Shown: in pieces, positions 1-12,037 of the stretch
How the letters are laid out: each line of letters begins with the position of its first letter
Position numbering within the stretch: the first letter of the stretch is position 1
Assembly (NCBI RefSeq): GCF_032062135.1
Contig: NC_092859.1
Location: forward strand, 30,546,025 to 30,610,024
Direction of reading: 5' to 3'
DNA from: Pyxicephalus adspersus
Lineage: Eukaryota > Chordata > Amphibia > Anura > Pyxicephalidae
Length of the DNA stretch: 64,000 nt
Translations under genes and position numbers: made by a program
Notes under the pieces: model-generated
Databases searched by the model: none
What the model was told of the DNA's origin: nothing
The model's input: only the letters and a program-made list of their open reading frames with translations

Positions 1-35
1 TCATGAGTGACTTTCAACAATAAATGTGTACTGTA

Positions 36-141
36 GTCTTCTTCATGGAAAAATAAGACATCCCCTGAAAATAAGACCCAGGGCATATTTTGGCATTTCA
101 AAAAATATAAGAGAGTGCCTTATAATCGGGGAAACAGGGTA
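36..141 (+). mobile_element. MITE fragment, right end (copy 1)
   Basis: It aligns with the right half of the element at 55290-55472: AATAAGRC motifs, GGGCATATTTTGG, then the terminal inverted repeat ATCGGGGAAACAGGGTA. The left part is missing. Same orientation as the second copy. Confidence 0.6.
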
Positions 142-660
142 CTACAATGATGGGAATAGTCATGATTTTATTGCTCACCAAAACTTCCATGGAGCAATCA
201 GCTCTGGCACCCCCATTCCTTGTGTATTCTGTATTTTTATCTGACAAGAAGACACAAGAGGGAGCGTTATACGAAATGTCTTGTATGAGGATTTATCCAC
301 AGGTATATAACTTGGACTTCTGTGCTAAGAAACCCCAACCATAAACTCAAACAACAACCGTTCATAACTAGTTAATAGAAGTCTGTCGTTCAAGCAAAAT
401 TGTGCTGCATGCCGGTTCTTGTCAGGATTCCTCCAGATGTAGAGAGAGGCATTGTAGCTCCTTGAAGTTGTATGTGTTAGGCAGCAGCAACATATTTTGT
501 GTACATTGACTCCGCTCAATACTTTCAATTTTATTTGATTTGACTGTAGGTGATTCAGTACTCATTGTCATCAGCAGGGGGTGCAAGCACAGTCCCGCCA
601 ACTTATGATTGGTAAGTATGAAACTGGATGAACATTTTTAAAACACTTTTGATAATCAAA

Positions 661-683
661 GTTAAGCTAAAGTTCCACTTTAA
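661..683 (-). mobile_element. Kolobok/piggyBac-like MITE terminal repeat
   Basis: On the minus strand this reads TTAAAGTGGAACTTTAGC, nearly the same as the end of the element at 42397. The TTAA at 680-683 would be the target site. The other end was not located. Confidence 0.4.
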
Positions 684-692
684 AAATTTGGC

Positions 693-742
693 ATCAGGCA
701 GGGCTTTATAGCAGCATGGGACAGGCTATGTCCCTGCCTGAT
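693..742. repeat. Short palindrome (hairpin)
   Basis: Arms ATCAGGCAGGG (693-703) and CCCTGCCTGAT (732-742) are exact reverse complements over 11 bp with a 28-base loop. Probably the core of a small degraded MITE next to the Kolobok-like end. Confidence 0.5.
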
Positions 743-856
743 CATCGTCCTATCTGTCAAGTTTCACTGAGCTGCACATGCCTAACCTGGCCAATCAAGA
801 TGGCTAAAGATTGGAAAGCAAGGGAGAAGAAGGAGGAAGATGGTGTTTTGGTGTTT

Positions 857-875
857 TATATATATATATATATAT
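857..875. repeat. (TA)n microsatellite, short
   Basis: Uninterrupted TA dinucleotides over 19 bases. Confidence 0.9.
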
Positions 876-1899
876 CAGACCAAAAAGAGGGACAAGGGAG
901 GAAAGTGGGGCAAAGTGATCTGCATGGTTCAGTTTCTTCACATAAAACTATATATAATACTGGCTTTGTGCACTGGCAGGGTCATGGTGGAACAGAAAAT
1001 ATTATTCCCCAAACTGTTGCCATAAATCTGGAAATCTAACATGTCTTTGTAGACTTTTTTTTACCAAACCCTTCTGAAGGGAGAACTCTGGGGAAGTGTC
1101 CACATACTGTTGGCGTTATGATGTTGGTGTTTCCCACATTCTGTAGGTTATTCTACGGTGAATTTATACTTCTGTCTGGGGTTTCCCTTTGAAAGCAACC
1201 ATTGTTTACAATTGTTTTGTCTTGAATAACAGCCCTAAAGCGTTAGGATAAAATGTCTTATACAATCATGGTTTTAAAAAAATCCATTCTTCCATAATAA
1301 TCACCAGCACAAAGCTGCAAGTGCCTTTAGTTCATTATTGTACCATTTACTTTATTAAGTTGGGCAAGTGCCCAGAATTTGACATCAGAACTAGAAGCTG
1401 CTGTCCAAAACCAGTTTGCCTGGATAACCTGGGTTTTACTGGTCGGACATGCATCATTTAATAAGCAAATTCTTCCAGCCCATGAAGTCCTGGTCTTTCA
1501 TTGTGTAGCACATTACCTTGTGTAACGGCTAAAATAAATTGATTGAGTTAGCTAATAAAAATATGAAATCAAATCTTGTAAAAAGCAAGTTCCACTTAAT
1601 TTATTGGGGCCTCCTTTGTATTTAGCAGTGTATAAAAGTGCTTGTTTGTTCTTAAGTTGAATTTGTAAGTCAGAACAGGTACATTATTTTAATAAATTCA
1701 ATTAGGACAGATGTTTGTCTCAACATATTATTAGACAGCATGGTGTCAGTTACTGTAAAAAAATCATCACTGTGAGTAAATCACAATCAAAGCAAAAAAA
1801 AAAATAAAAAAAAATTATGGAGCCTAGAGGTTCAATAACTTCTTGGTCATTAAAGAGTTACAAGAGGTTTTAGAACAGCAAAAGATTTTTTCTGCAAGT

Positions 1900-2800
1900 C
1901 ATGTAAACCCTAGCCCCCCTCCCCCCCTCCCCATCAAGCCTCTGTCTGCACACAAACAAGCAGGGGGTCCCTGTTCGTATCTAGGAGTCGTCCTTGTGTT
2001 GGATGTCCTTAACCCAGGGACTACCTGTACAAGGAGCCAGCCAATTCAAGCAATGGCAAGAAGCATGTCTATAGGGAGAGTGCAGAGCAACAGAGAAAAG
2101 TTGGCCTGGAGCTATTTAGGTGAAGGGTCGTATGACAGGGTAGGAAGGCAAGGCAGGAAATGCAGTGGTTAAGTGTTCAAAAAAAAAAAAGAGGGCCGGA
2201 AAATTAAAAAAAAAAAAAAAAATTATGTGGGAAAATTGGATGGTTGGGATTGGGGGGTTATTGGTGCAGGGAGGAGAGTTGGACAAGGGTTTTAAAGTAA
2301 ACACGAAGGGAGGGGAGAAGCAATAATTTTGGGAGCGAGCAACTCCCACCCTCCCTCCCTCTTGTTTTTAGTAATGCTTGGGCTTTTTGTCATAGCAGCG
2401 GGGCGGGTTTTGTTAGGTCCATGAAGGGGTTAAGGTTCGGGAAAAAAGGGAACAAAGGGGGTAGGGTCTATCAGGGGATGGGCTTTGTTTCGGTAGTGGT
2501 GGTCCTGCACAACACTTGGTTGTCGTGGGGGCTAGTTGTTAAAAGGGGTTATCCGCTATTTGTCCGCGAGGTGGTGGGATAGCGGCTGGGGGCCTGGTTA
2601 ATGAGCGGAGGTACTTGGTAAAAGGATTAGGAGGGGAGGAATTGTTTCATGGACCTAAAAAGATAACAATGGCAGGGTGAAAAGGAGGCTGTCATGAAAG
2701 TTGTTGTTTAATGTTTTTTCATATGTTGGTGTATATATATAAAGCTATGTTAATATATACAATGTTAATAAAATGAGCTGCTATGGCCAATTTAATGCAA
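1900..2800 (+). mobile_element. Unclassified retroelement-like block
   Basis: This stretch differs sharply from its surroundings: a C-rich run near 1913-1932, A-rich runs at 2177-2222, a G-rich, CpG-containing section at 2340-2640, and an end near 2767 with AATAAA followed by a sequence (GAGCTGCTATGGCC) reminiscent of the 3' ends of frog retroelements. Strand asymmetry (G over C) and CpG retention suggest a fairly young insertion. No reverse transcriptase or long ORF is left. Family not assigned. Confidence 0.35.
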
Positions 2801-4339
2801 CAGGTGGTATTGTGTATTTAATGGGGAAGTTGGGTTAGGTTGGAGAAGGTGCAGTTCATGGGTTCCTCTGCCTTGCCCACTTTAGTCATGAGCACAGCAC
2901 AACATTGCTTTTCTTTCCATTCCAGTCTCAGGCTGGGGTGGGCAGGATGGCCCACAGAGGAAATGGGTTAAATCATGCTGGTCATCTAATGACAGAATAA
3001 TGACTGCAGGGGAATATTGCAGAAAACACTTCCTTTGTTATTTTATTAGGCATTCATTTTTTTACTACGTTTTCTTTAAAAAAAATTGAAGAATATAATG
3101 TAAAAGTAGGCAGAGATTTTGTAAACATTGTTTCTTTGCTTTGAAGAAAGTTTTTTTTCCTTTGAAAGTAATCAATTATCTCTGGATTCTGATTTCATTA
3201 TTTTGGCAAAAAATGGATGGAAATCTTTTGAAATATATCTGCTTAATGCATTTTTCTGGGTTAGTTTCAATTTGCTAAATTAAGGATAAAAATAAATGAA
3301 CAAATTGCCCAAAGCAGTTCTGTAAATAACTGAGACATTTTCTTGGGGACACTTCCTGTCTACATGCACCCAGTCCCGCGCAGGACAGGTTTTCTGATGG
3401 TGACAGCAGTGGTTCATGCCTGTAGTGTGGCATCTTGTTGTCTCCAATAGAAGCCCAGATGCCAGGGTGACTACAGAGGAGGACAAAGAGGGGACAGGAG
3501 CAGAGAGTTGTCACCCTATTACAGGGATTTCATAGGTGTGTGGATTTTTTTTTTATTATTGACATATAAAAGCTTATATGATATTTTAGTGATTAGTTTG
3601 TACCAATGTATTTATATTTGTTTGTTTTTTTATAATATGCTTTAATGGATTGTCTGCTCCGTGTTTCTCATTTATATTTTGGTGATTGTTTTTGTGGCAC
3701 TATTATTTCGGTTTTTGAAGAGCTGTTATTTTAAGCAATTAGATATGATCATATATAATTATTTGGATTGCTCACATAGCTAGTATTAGTAGCATCATAT
3801 CTATTGTATGTTAAACCCCCGCTGTCAGTATATTGGCACCAGAAACCTGGCAGGTGCCTGACAGTTCTCCAGTTGGGGCTTTTAACAACAAAAAAGTGTT
3901 CTCCTGACCTGCAATTCAGACCTGATCCTTAGGCTGACCTACCTCATATTATCTTCTCATTTTGGGTAACCCAGAACACTTACAGCTGAACTCTAGGCAG
4001 ATATTAAAACTTTTTGCAGCAATGTATTTCTTAATACATCATTTAGTGTCATTTTCTTAAATTTGAATAATAGTACAGTACCTGAATTTGACTTGGTGTT
4101 TAAATTTTAGCAAAGTAGTACTTGAATTTCACTTGTTATCCTTTTACGGCCATGTCCAGTGAGGCAATACTATGTGATGGGTTTAAGTGGTTGTCACTGG
4201 AAGACAATAATAAAAATATTGTCATTTCTAACACTTCCCTAAAGTGTTTTGTTTATGTCTGTGCCTTTGTTAGAGAGATTCACATCATTTCCTGCACTTA
4301 CCTGAAATAAGAATTAACCTAACAGGCAGAGAGGCTTTA

Positions 4340-5207
4340 TTCCTCTGCTCATAGCCCGGTACCGTGCAGCTTGATTGGCATTTGCCGAGGAACACCAGAA
4401 TTGGTAGATTCACCATTGGCACCCTGTTCTCTTCATATAGAGCAGGTTCACATGGAGCATTGTGAAAGATGTGGTGAATGTGATGCTTCCAGCAACATCA
4501 TCCATCGTGACCGGTTTGGGCAGTTATGGTCTGGGAGGATGTATTCTTGGAAGCTGCACACCACATCAGTCACAGCTAATGATACTAAGACTGTTGCAAG
4601 GTCTGGGATAAAGACTTATGTTAGAAATTACACTGGGGCCTGAGTTCCTCCTGGTGCAGAACAATGCCAGCCTCATGTGGTCACTGTCTGTAGGCGGTTC
4701 CTGGATGATGAAAGAATTGATGCCATTTATGGTCTTCCACATTCTCCAAACCTGAATTCAGAAGAGACCCTCTAAGACAGTGTGCACCAACTCCAATGAG
4801 CACCACAAACTCCAAGAGCTCTCCGATGCCCTGATCCAGGTCTGGATCCAAGTAGATCCAAGTAGATCCAAGTAGATACCCCCAGCCCACCTTTCGATGT
4901 CCCATCAGAAACATGGCTAGATGTGTTGTTGGGAGTGTATACAGGTATGTGGGGCCATACACACTGCTAAGGACATCATGAGTTGTTCTAATAAAATTCA
5001 TACATGTTTGATTAACCTGTGATTTCATTTTTTTACTTTCAGAGTTTTCTTTTTAATCCAGCAGGTTAATGATCTTGGTTTCCATTGACTGACCTTACGT
5101 AATTTAATCTCAATTGGCTACATCAATAAAAATGTTTAACTATTTCAGTCATTGTGATCTAATTGTGATTTCAGCATATCTTTATTTTTTTTTTCCAGCA
5201 GTGTAGT
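4340..5207 (+). pseudogene. Tc1-type transposon with dead transposase, 5'-truncated
   Basis: The DNA matches the well-known Tc1-like transposase consensus in order. First comes the region before the catalytic core (CGGTACCGTGCAG, then GATTGGCATTTGCC). Next are CACCAGAATTGG, CTGTTCTCTTCA, CATCATCCA and TGACCGGTTTGG, and then the segment around the second Asp (TTCCTCCTGGTGCAG, AACAATGCC). The end is GTGGGGCCATACACACTGCTAA and the AGCAGTGTA terminus. Where the family has a GATGAG Asp-Glu codon pair after CTCTTCA, this copy has ATAG, so the first catalytic Asp is lost. The GACAATGCC of the family is AACAATGCC here, so the second Asp is lost too. Frameshifts and stops are scattered through it. The N-terminal DNA-binding half is missing. 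Inactive; it could only be a substrate for repair or old TE silencing. Confidence 0.8.
4845..4876. repeat. 10-bp tandem repeat inside the Tc1 copy
   Basis: Three consecutive units of AGTAGATCCA (with GGATCCA before and AGTAGATACC after). It lies in the transposase pseudogene and arose after insertion. Confidence 0.75.
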
Positions 5208-5476
5208 TTTTCCTAAAATTACACAAGGTTCTAGGAGGAAGTAGTCTATAGTGTTCACTGATAATTGTGGGATAAAAATAATATTTTGAATTAATGTTCC
5301 CTCCCTGGGTGTTCCCTTGGCACGACGGCAGGTATGGGCCTGTGTTGGACGGTTTGCAAAGGGCACAGTCTCCTGTGTTGCACACGTACTGAGCTGTGTC
5401 ATAAGGAATGCTTTTGTCCAGTTTGTAATGATGGTAATTACTAGCACAGATTAATCTTCCTGAGCACCCCTGTTAG

Positions 5477-5608
5477 GTTGTGCCATGGAGGAAGGTGACC
5501 CTGTGCCATGCTCAGTGTTCGAATGGGAAAACCTGGATGAAGTCTTGTACCTGAAGGAGACGTGTACACAGTGCCAAGGTGGCTCGTCCTGTCATTGTGA
5601 CAAATCAG
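5477..5608 (+). CDS. Candidate first coding exon (E1) of an unidentified gene
   Basis: Open from an ATG at 5485 in a strong GCCATGG context, giving 41 codons plus one base. The peptide starts MEEGDPVPCSVFEWENLDEV and is acidic. It then has a Cys-rich end (CTQCQGGSSCHC, about residues 28-38) resembling a small metal-binding or redox motif, although no family is recognised. The exon ends TCAG/gtgatt, phase 1. An in-frame TGA lies at 5461-5463. A pyrimidine-containing stretch ending in TTAG (5473-5476) is a plausible acceptor, so the true first exon may be non-coding and further upstream; no CpG island is seen just 5' of the ATG. The exit phase matches the entry phase of E2 (17839) and E4 (61775). 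Coding status is inferred from splice sites, Kozak context and phase. A search for orthologues would decide it. Confidence 0.58.
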
Positions 5609-6471
5609 GTGATTTCATTTTAACTTCTAGTCTTACCACATAGATCTAATGCAAGGAATTCTCTGTATGTATAAATAATCAGATGTTACCACGTAGCTTA
5701 TTTTATCTAAAGTCTAAATATAAGCACCCTCCAAATATGCACAGATATTTAAAGAAGACTTAAAAAGAATTGGGTTTTGGCTTTGAATGATTAGAATATA
5801 ATTAGATAGGTTTTTAGTTCTTTCCATAAGTCCATTACATTTTCTAGCCTTTCTCTACTCTACTGATGAAAATAATATTTGTTCCTGTGTGGTGAAATTG
5901 TTGTCAATGGAACAAAAAATGAGGGGGACTGATCCATACATAGCAGTAAATTATTGACAGGCACCTTCTCACTCTATCCAAAATGTAAAAAAATAAATCT
6001 GGATAGATTGGACTCGATGTGCATGTCTGTGGCTGTTTTTTTATAATGCTTATTCCTTATGTTAATAATGATGGCAATACACAGCAACATAAATGTAACA
6101 GCAAATTCAATCACTTTCAGCACTTTAGTACAATAATCATCAAACAGATGCAACTTGCCACCATCCCTGCTGATTAGATACAGATTTATTATTGTCTTCT
6201 GTTTTATTGTTGGTGCAAATAAAATCCAGCTAAAGTTTCCATGAGAGGACAGAGTTCAATTTTAAGTTTATTTATTTATTAGACCTTCACAAATATTTCT
6301 GTACCTTTCAGAAGTACATTTAGTGGTGCATGAACCTAGCTTTCCAGTAAATCTGCCATGGTAAAGCATAACTTAACAACTATAAATGAGGGCTTGCCCA
6401 GAAACATTAATTTTTATCCAGTCAGACAGGCACTTGTAATTAGTATTGGAAAATGTATAATGTGAGAATAA

Positions 6472-6593
6472 GCTGTAGGCAGGTGCAGCCTCTATATTGT
6501 GACCCAACTTATCAGTAACCACCCAAAAGCAGCGTGTGGTTACTGAAAAGTGCTGGGTGGTGCGCCCGGCTAAAAGGGGCTGGGGAGAATGTA
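6472..6593 (-). mobile_element. hAT-like MITE, copy 1 (inverted)
   Basis: Read on the minus strand it follows the copy at 7544-7715: TTCTCCCCAG, CTTTTAGCCGGGCGCACCAC, CAGCACTTTTCAG, GGGTGGTTACTG and TTGGGTCACAATA. The terminal CACTG/CAGTG bases are not preserved. Confidence 0.65.
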
Positions 6594-7543
6594 TGAGAAT
6601 GAATGGGACTGAAATGTATGAATATCTCAAAATAACCTCTAGTACCAATAATTTTTTGTCTTGCTAAGTTTGCAAATGTTACCAGCCTTATGTGGCAGAG
6701 GCCAACAAAACCTGCAACAATGTAGGATCTGTTTTTTTTATCACAACCAGTGGGTGTGAAGTAAAGGAAAAAAACATTTCTCAAGTTGGATTACCATAGA
6801 AAACTGTAGCAATATATCACCAACTGTATGGAACTTTTAGCATTCCGTAGCCAGCTTTCCTAAATGTAATTTTAAAAATGTGATTCATCAGGCAGCATGG
6901 CAGACTTCTGCAGGGAGACCACTGCTTCCACACATCAAGAGGCCTTCTCTGCCGCATACTGGCTGGGGACAGGCTTTGTTGTTGCACTTGGAGTGCATTT
7001 AGGTGAATCAAACTGGAAATTTGGTTGGGCAAAACATAACAAAATATAACTGTTTCTCATTGGAAACATTCTTATAACTTTTCTTTTTAAACAATTCAAG
7101 CAATAATTTAAATTGATTCATTTAAAGAATGTGAACACATACACTTTATCTTTCCTATTACCATGGATGACAAAGTGCAGAAATGTAATTAATTTGGATC
7201 TCATCAGATTGTTCTGTGCTCGGTAATAAAACTACAAATTAAACCTTCATGATGTTAGCAGTGAGAGACAATTTATTTCCCTTCATTATTTTAATTTCAT
7301 TTTTTGTCTGTTTAAAATATTCAGTTTGGCTTTTAGAGAGTGGTACAAGCTTGCCTTATATTTTCTAATGGCAGACTCTCCCCTTTCATTTTCTATGTTT
7401 CATGCCCAGTAAAGGGATTGCTCTCCTGTCCTTTTGGTAGTGGTAGACAATTGAAAATTCTTCTGAAACTCATTTTTGGGTGCTATTGAATTTTTAACAG
7501 ACCCCGGCAGGAAGTTGTTTGCATTGCACTGTATCAGGCTAAA

Positions 7544-7715
7544 CACTGACCGGGTTCTCCCCAGGCACTTTTAGCTGGGCGCACCACCCGGCACTTTTCA
7601 GCACCCACCCAGCTAATTTTGGGTGGTTACCAAAGAGTTTGGTCACAATACAGGGGCTGCCACCCACCTACAATTTCTTCCCACCTGGCTTAAAAAAATT
7701 CTGGGTTGAGCACTG
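7544..7715 (+). mobile_element. hAT-like MITE, copy 2
   Basis: Starts CACTGACCGGGTTCTCCCCA and ends AAATTCTGGGTTGAGCACTG; the ends are imperfect inverted repeats with a CAGTG-type terminus as in hAT elements. The interior contains AGCTGGGCGCACCACCCGGC and GGGTGGTTACC. No coding capacity. An 8-bp target duplication could not be confirmed. Confidence 0.65.
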
Positions 7716-10700
7716 ACTGAAAAATCGTCAAAGCATGAAACCAACTTTCTTGTGACCTTCTAAGGACCCGTCAGCTCCATTTATGTAGGATTGCATACAG
7801 TCTTGTTAATGGGCAACAATTATAGCTATACTTTTGCTAATTTTGGGGAAAAGTCACCCCCAACTCGGCACTCCCCCACCTCCCTATTCATCCACTGAAG
7901 AAGACAAAAAAATCCACAATGGTCTGGACCCTGTTTTTTTACAGCATTATTCAGGTCCACAGATATTTTACTTTATAATGATGTCCGGTTGTTCATGCAT
8001 TGTCTACACTACTTTCCCAGAATCTGATCCACAATTTTTGGAGTGATGTCATGTTGCCCTCCCCTCTGCCAGCAGTGCCAGCTCTCATAGGGCCTTTACT
8101 GGGGGTGGCTTCCATTTTCTCTTCTATGGTGGGTGGCTAAAGTGGAGTTTGTCCATGATGGCACCAAATTCTTGCCCATAACTTTGACTGTGGATGTGTG
8201 AGTTCATTTTGCAGCTGGGTGAAGATTATGTAAAAAAATGTGATTCTAGCTGTATTTTAGGAATTCTAGTGAGTAATGTATTGTATGTATCTAAGGTTCC
8301 CATCCAGGAATTCAAACACTTTTACTTTTCTTGTATTGTAGGGTTATATTGGAATGTCTGTGTCTCAAGAGTCCTCCACAATATAACCAGCTGTGAACGT
8401 GGCTTTTATTATAGAGATTTCATAATCAGGTAGTGAAGGAGGTGCATAGATAAGGCACATAGTCATTTATTAATCAGGCGATAAAGTCCATATTTACATA
8501 TCACCTTGGCTCTGACTTTCTACATCCTAATACCAATGTCACACAGAATAGACATATCAATTCAAGAAAACCAGGGGCAATCTGAATATTTGGAGATAGT
8601 ACAGCAGATTTTACTGATTTCCAACCAAATAAAACAAATGAGAATTTAGTAGCTAATCACAAAGACAGCTTTTCAAGCTTCTGATTGGATGTGTTGGTAA
8701 ATATTGATGGAAATCACATGAATGTATGGTCAAGTACATTAGATTGAAACAAATGTATCCGATGTATCCGATGAACTGCTATATATAATATATTTTTGTT
8801 TTATTTGTTACATGTTTAAAGACATACCCCAGGCAAAACTTTGGTTTTTGTTTTAAGTGAACTGTGGGAAAGGGCTAGGATTCTGGCAATGGCTTTTACT
8901 TCTCCCTGTTCTCTACTTTCTTTACTGTGACACACATTACTTGAAACTTTTTGCATTCAGTGTTCTTCTGTACAATACGGTCTCCAGGAAAACAGCAGCC
9001 ATTGACCAGGAAAATCTGACATCTGGTGTCTGTCTTTATTTTTATTAGCCAGTGGATGAAATGGTCATCATGTGGTTGCAGGTACATTGTTAGAAGTGCT
9101 CTGATTTCAAACTGGTGTAAGGTCTTTACTGACTACAGGAAGTGGCAGTTCACAAAATAAATTGCAAACATTTCTGGAGGAGATCTAAACTGTGAAAACA
9201 AATGAAAGCTTCAAATAAAGATACCAAATTGTTCATATAAGTGTACAGGCCATAACAAGAACACAGCTTTATCGATGTAGTTGCTGACATAAAACGTGTT
9301 TATTACTTGAGTTCAGATATAGTTTAAAGGATCCTGTCACTTCTGTCTAACACTTTAGGACATGTCCGATAGCTCATCTATTGCTGTGGTTTCTACTGGC
9401 AACTGCAAAGTCATAACTATGTATTACTATGATGTGAAATCCATCATGAATAATTTACTGGATACACTCAGCTCTGCCCATGGGCAGCTTGTACTGTCTT
9501 GCACTACATCCGATTCTATTGTGTACAAGCAGAACTACTGAAGCGGTTATAAATGCCTTGTATCATCAGCTTTCTCCTGATACCTGTTCAAAGTTTTAGT
9601 GCCTATAGACACAGCAGGCATCAAATGTCTGTGTAACCCTTAGAAATGTTTGCAGTAAAATTCATTTGTGAAAATAAACAAAAGCGTTGTTTTGCCCTTA
9701 GGCTGTCTGTACATGCGTGTGTGACTGAGAGCACGTAATAAGGAGCTATTCTCATTTCTCCATGTTCCTGCAGTTAAACAGATTAATTTTAATGCATAAA
9801 AATGCATTTTGTAGATATCATTTTGACCTGCATGACTTGTCAACATCTATACCCGGCTGTAAAGTGTAAAACTTTTTAACTACATCACATGAATATTGTT
9901 GATTTATTTTTAGTAAATTTGAACAGGCAAATGTTGGATCCCTTTCCAAACAGTGCCTACAGGTAGAGGTAGTATACTTGGTGATATAAAAACCACACTG
10001 ATAATTTGCCTTTCCAATTATGGATGTATTTAAATATGAATATAAGTATAATGGAAAAATTGTAGCCTTGGCCACAGAAGATGCTTTTGCACAAAATCAA
10101 CTTTGAAGGCATCAAGGACTGCCTACCACTCTGACAACAAAATTGTCTTCAATTGCAAAATGTTTAAATATATAACCAACTTTTGGACCCTTCATTCTCA
10201 TTAAGCACACTGTATTGCAGAACTCATAGCCAACATAATTACTGTAGGTTGTCTATGCCCTGAAATGTTAAAGTAACCCCAGCCAATAACCTTTTCACCA
10301 CTACGATTCACAATTGGTAAAAGGTTGTTCTGAAAAATTGCCAGAAATGTTTGCCTATACCCTGGCCAAGGATCTTTATCTTAGATTTATCTGTCCATAT
10401 CACAGAAAGTTTAATATTTCCTACACCTTTGCCTTTATGGTAAAAGACAAACTTTAGCATTGCTTCATTGTTCTACTTGGATTGCAAAATCTTTTACGTG
10501 GCCTCTGATGAATTTTAAATTGGTGCATTCTCTTTCCAAATGCAAATTAATCGACTTTGGCACTAACTGTGACAATAGTTACCTAAGTATCCTGCAGTGT
10601 GTTTATAGAGGCTATAAGATTTTGGTCTTTAGCAGTTTTGATTGGTCATGATGATGGAGTTTTAAATATGATTGGTTCCATTGTATTATCTCCAGGGAGG

Positions 10701-11970
10701 TGCATATGACGGGCACCTCATCTGGAACTCCTTAATTTAATGTCATGGATTTGAAGTTGTAACAAATGTAGGGGTGATACTTTTTTCACATTAAATCTGC
10801 ATTTCTGTTAGCTTAGAGTATGAGAATTAAAACACCATGTCAATTTTGTGTCATACTTGCAAAAATATCAGTTTTTTATGTAGTCTTAATGTGTTTAAAT
10901 GAAGATCTGATTTTTTGCCTGTTGAAAAGTAGGGGGGAAAAAAGCAACAATTTCTGTAAAAGTGTGCTTACTTTTTTACAATACTGTGTGTATTCAGTGG
11001 GTTCAAAACATGCCAGCTCACCAGTTGCTTGTTGATAGTTTCCAGTTTACTCACTGTACTCCTCTTTTACATTGTTCTCCGGTATCTGTGACCTACAAAA
11101 CACATGCTCCCCTTGATATTGAGACGATGAGGTATTTTACTGACTGGATCATCAGGGGGAAAAAAAGCATGTAAAAAAACAAACAAACAAATACATCCAA
11201 TACATTTGATAGCTGGTACACTGCAATATATTAGATGTTTGTTCTATAGTCTACAGAAGCAGTTCTCATTTTTTACCAGCAGGTGTCAGTATTACAGTGG
11301 ATTTATTCCATGCCTATCACACTGTATAATTCAATATTACAAACTAGTTTAATGTGTTGCACATTTCCTGTAGTTGTTCTCTGCAGTTAATCACACTGAC
11401 AGCTATTTTTGGATTTTTAATTAGTGTGCGATCTTCTATGTACATTAGGAAAATCTGTTTAGGCCACAGGGGGTCATAAAGTTAAGGCGCCAGACTTCAT
11501 ACCCAACTCACTGAGGTCTCCGCTTTTCTGCAAATTTAATAATTTTTCTTATTAAACATTTCCAGTGTATAATGATGCAGGAAGCCAGTCTTTTTTGTCT
11601 CTTTTATTTTGTTTTGTTTTAGTTATTTACATTATAACTGGTAGATTTGTAGCTTTGTAATATTTTTAACTTGCGGCTTCACACATCTAAGGCATTTGCT
11701 TTTCTAAAACTCTTTATTGGTTAAAAACACAAATCCATATATACACAATTAGTTAAATGGCATGTATGATAACTGCAATTGTAGCTGATTCTTACCTGCT
11801 TTGGTTCTCTACTGAAACAGCACATATCTTCAGATTGAAAGCCCAATTTCATCCTCCCACCCCCTCCTGGCTTATATTGTATGTCAAAATTCGCTAAAAC
11901 AAAATATTTTCACTTAGCAAGTAGGGATAAAAAAAATTAAAGAATCAAATATTAATAAAACCAGTTTTTG

Positions 11971-12037
11971 CTGCAATATTCAGTTTTATTCCAGAGGTCT
12001 TCCATGCAGTATCTTTTTCCACCACTAGATGTCATCG
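11971..12037. repeat. Dispersed 65-bp repeat, copy 1
   Basis: CTGCAATATTCAGTTTTATT through CCACTAGATGTCATC aligns, at roughly 70 percent by eye, with 32322-32390. Unnamed family. Confidence 0.45.

Larger units (their letters stand above)
1..5476. other. Upstream or intronic sequence without a recognisable gene
   Basis: Apart from the repeats listed separately (MITE end, Kolobok-like end, (TA)n, G/CpG-rich block, Tc1 pseudogene) the stretch is AT-rich with A/T homopolymers and short chance ORFs only. About 2820-4320 and 5210-5470 hold nothing I can name. Confidence 0.5.
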
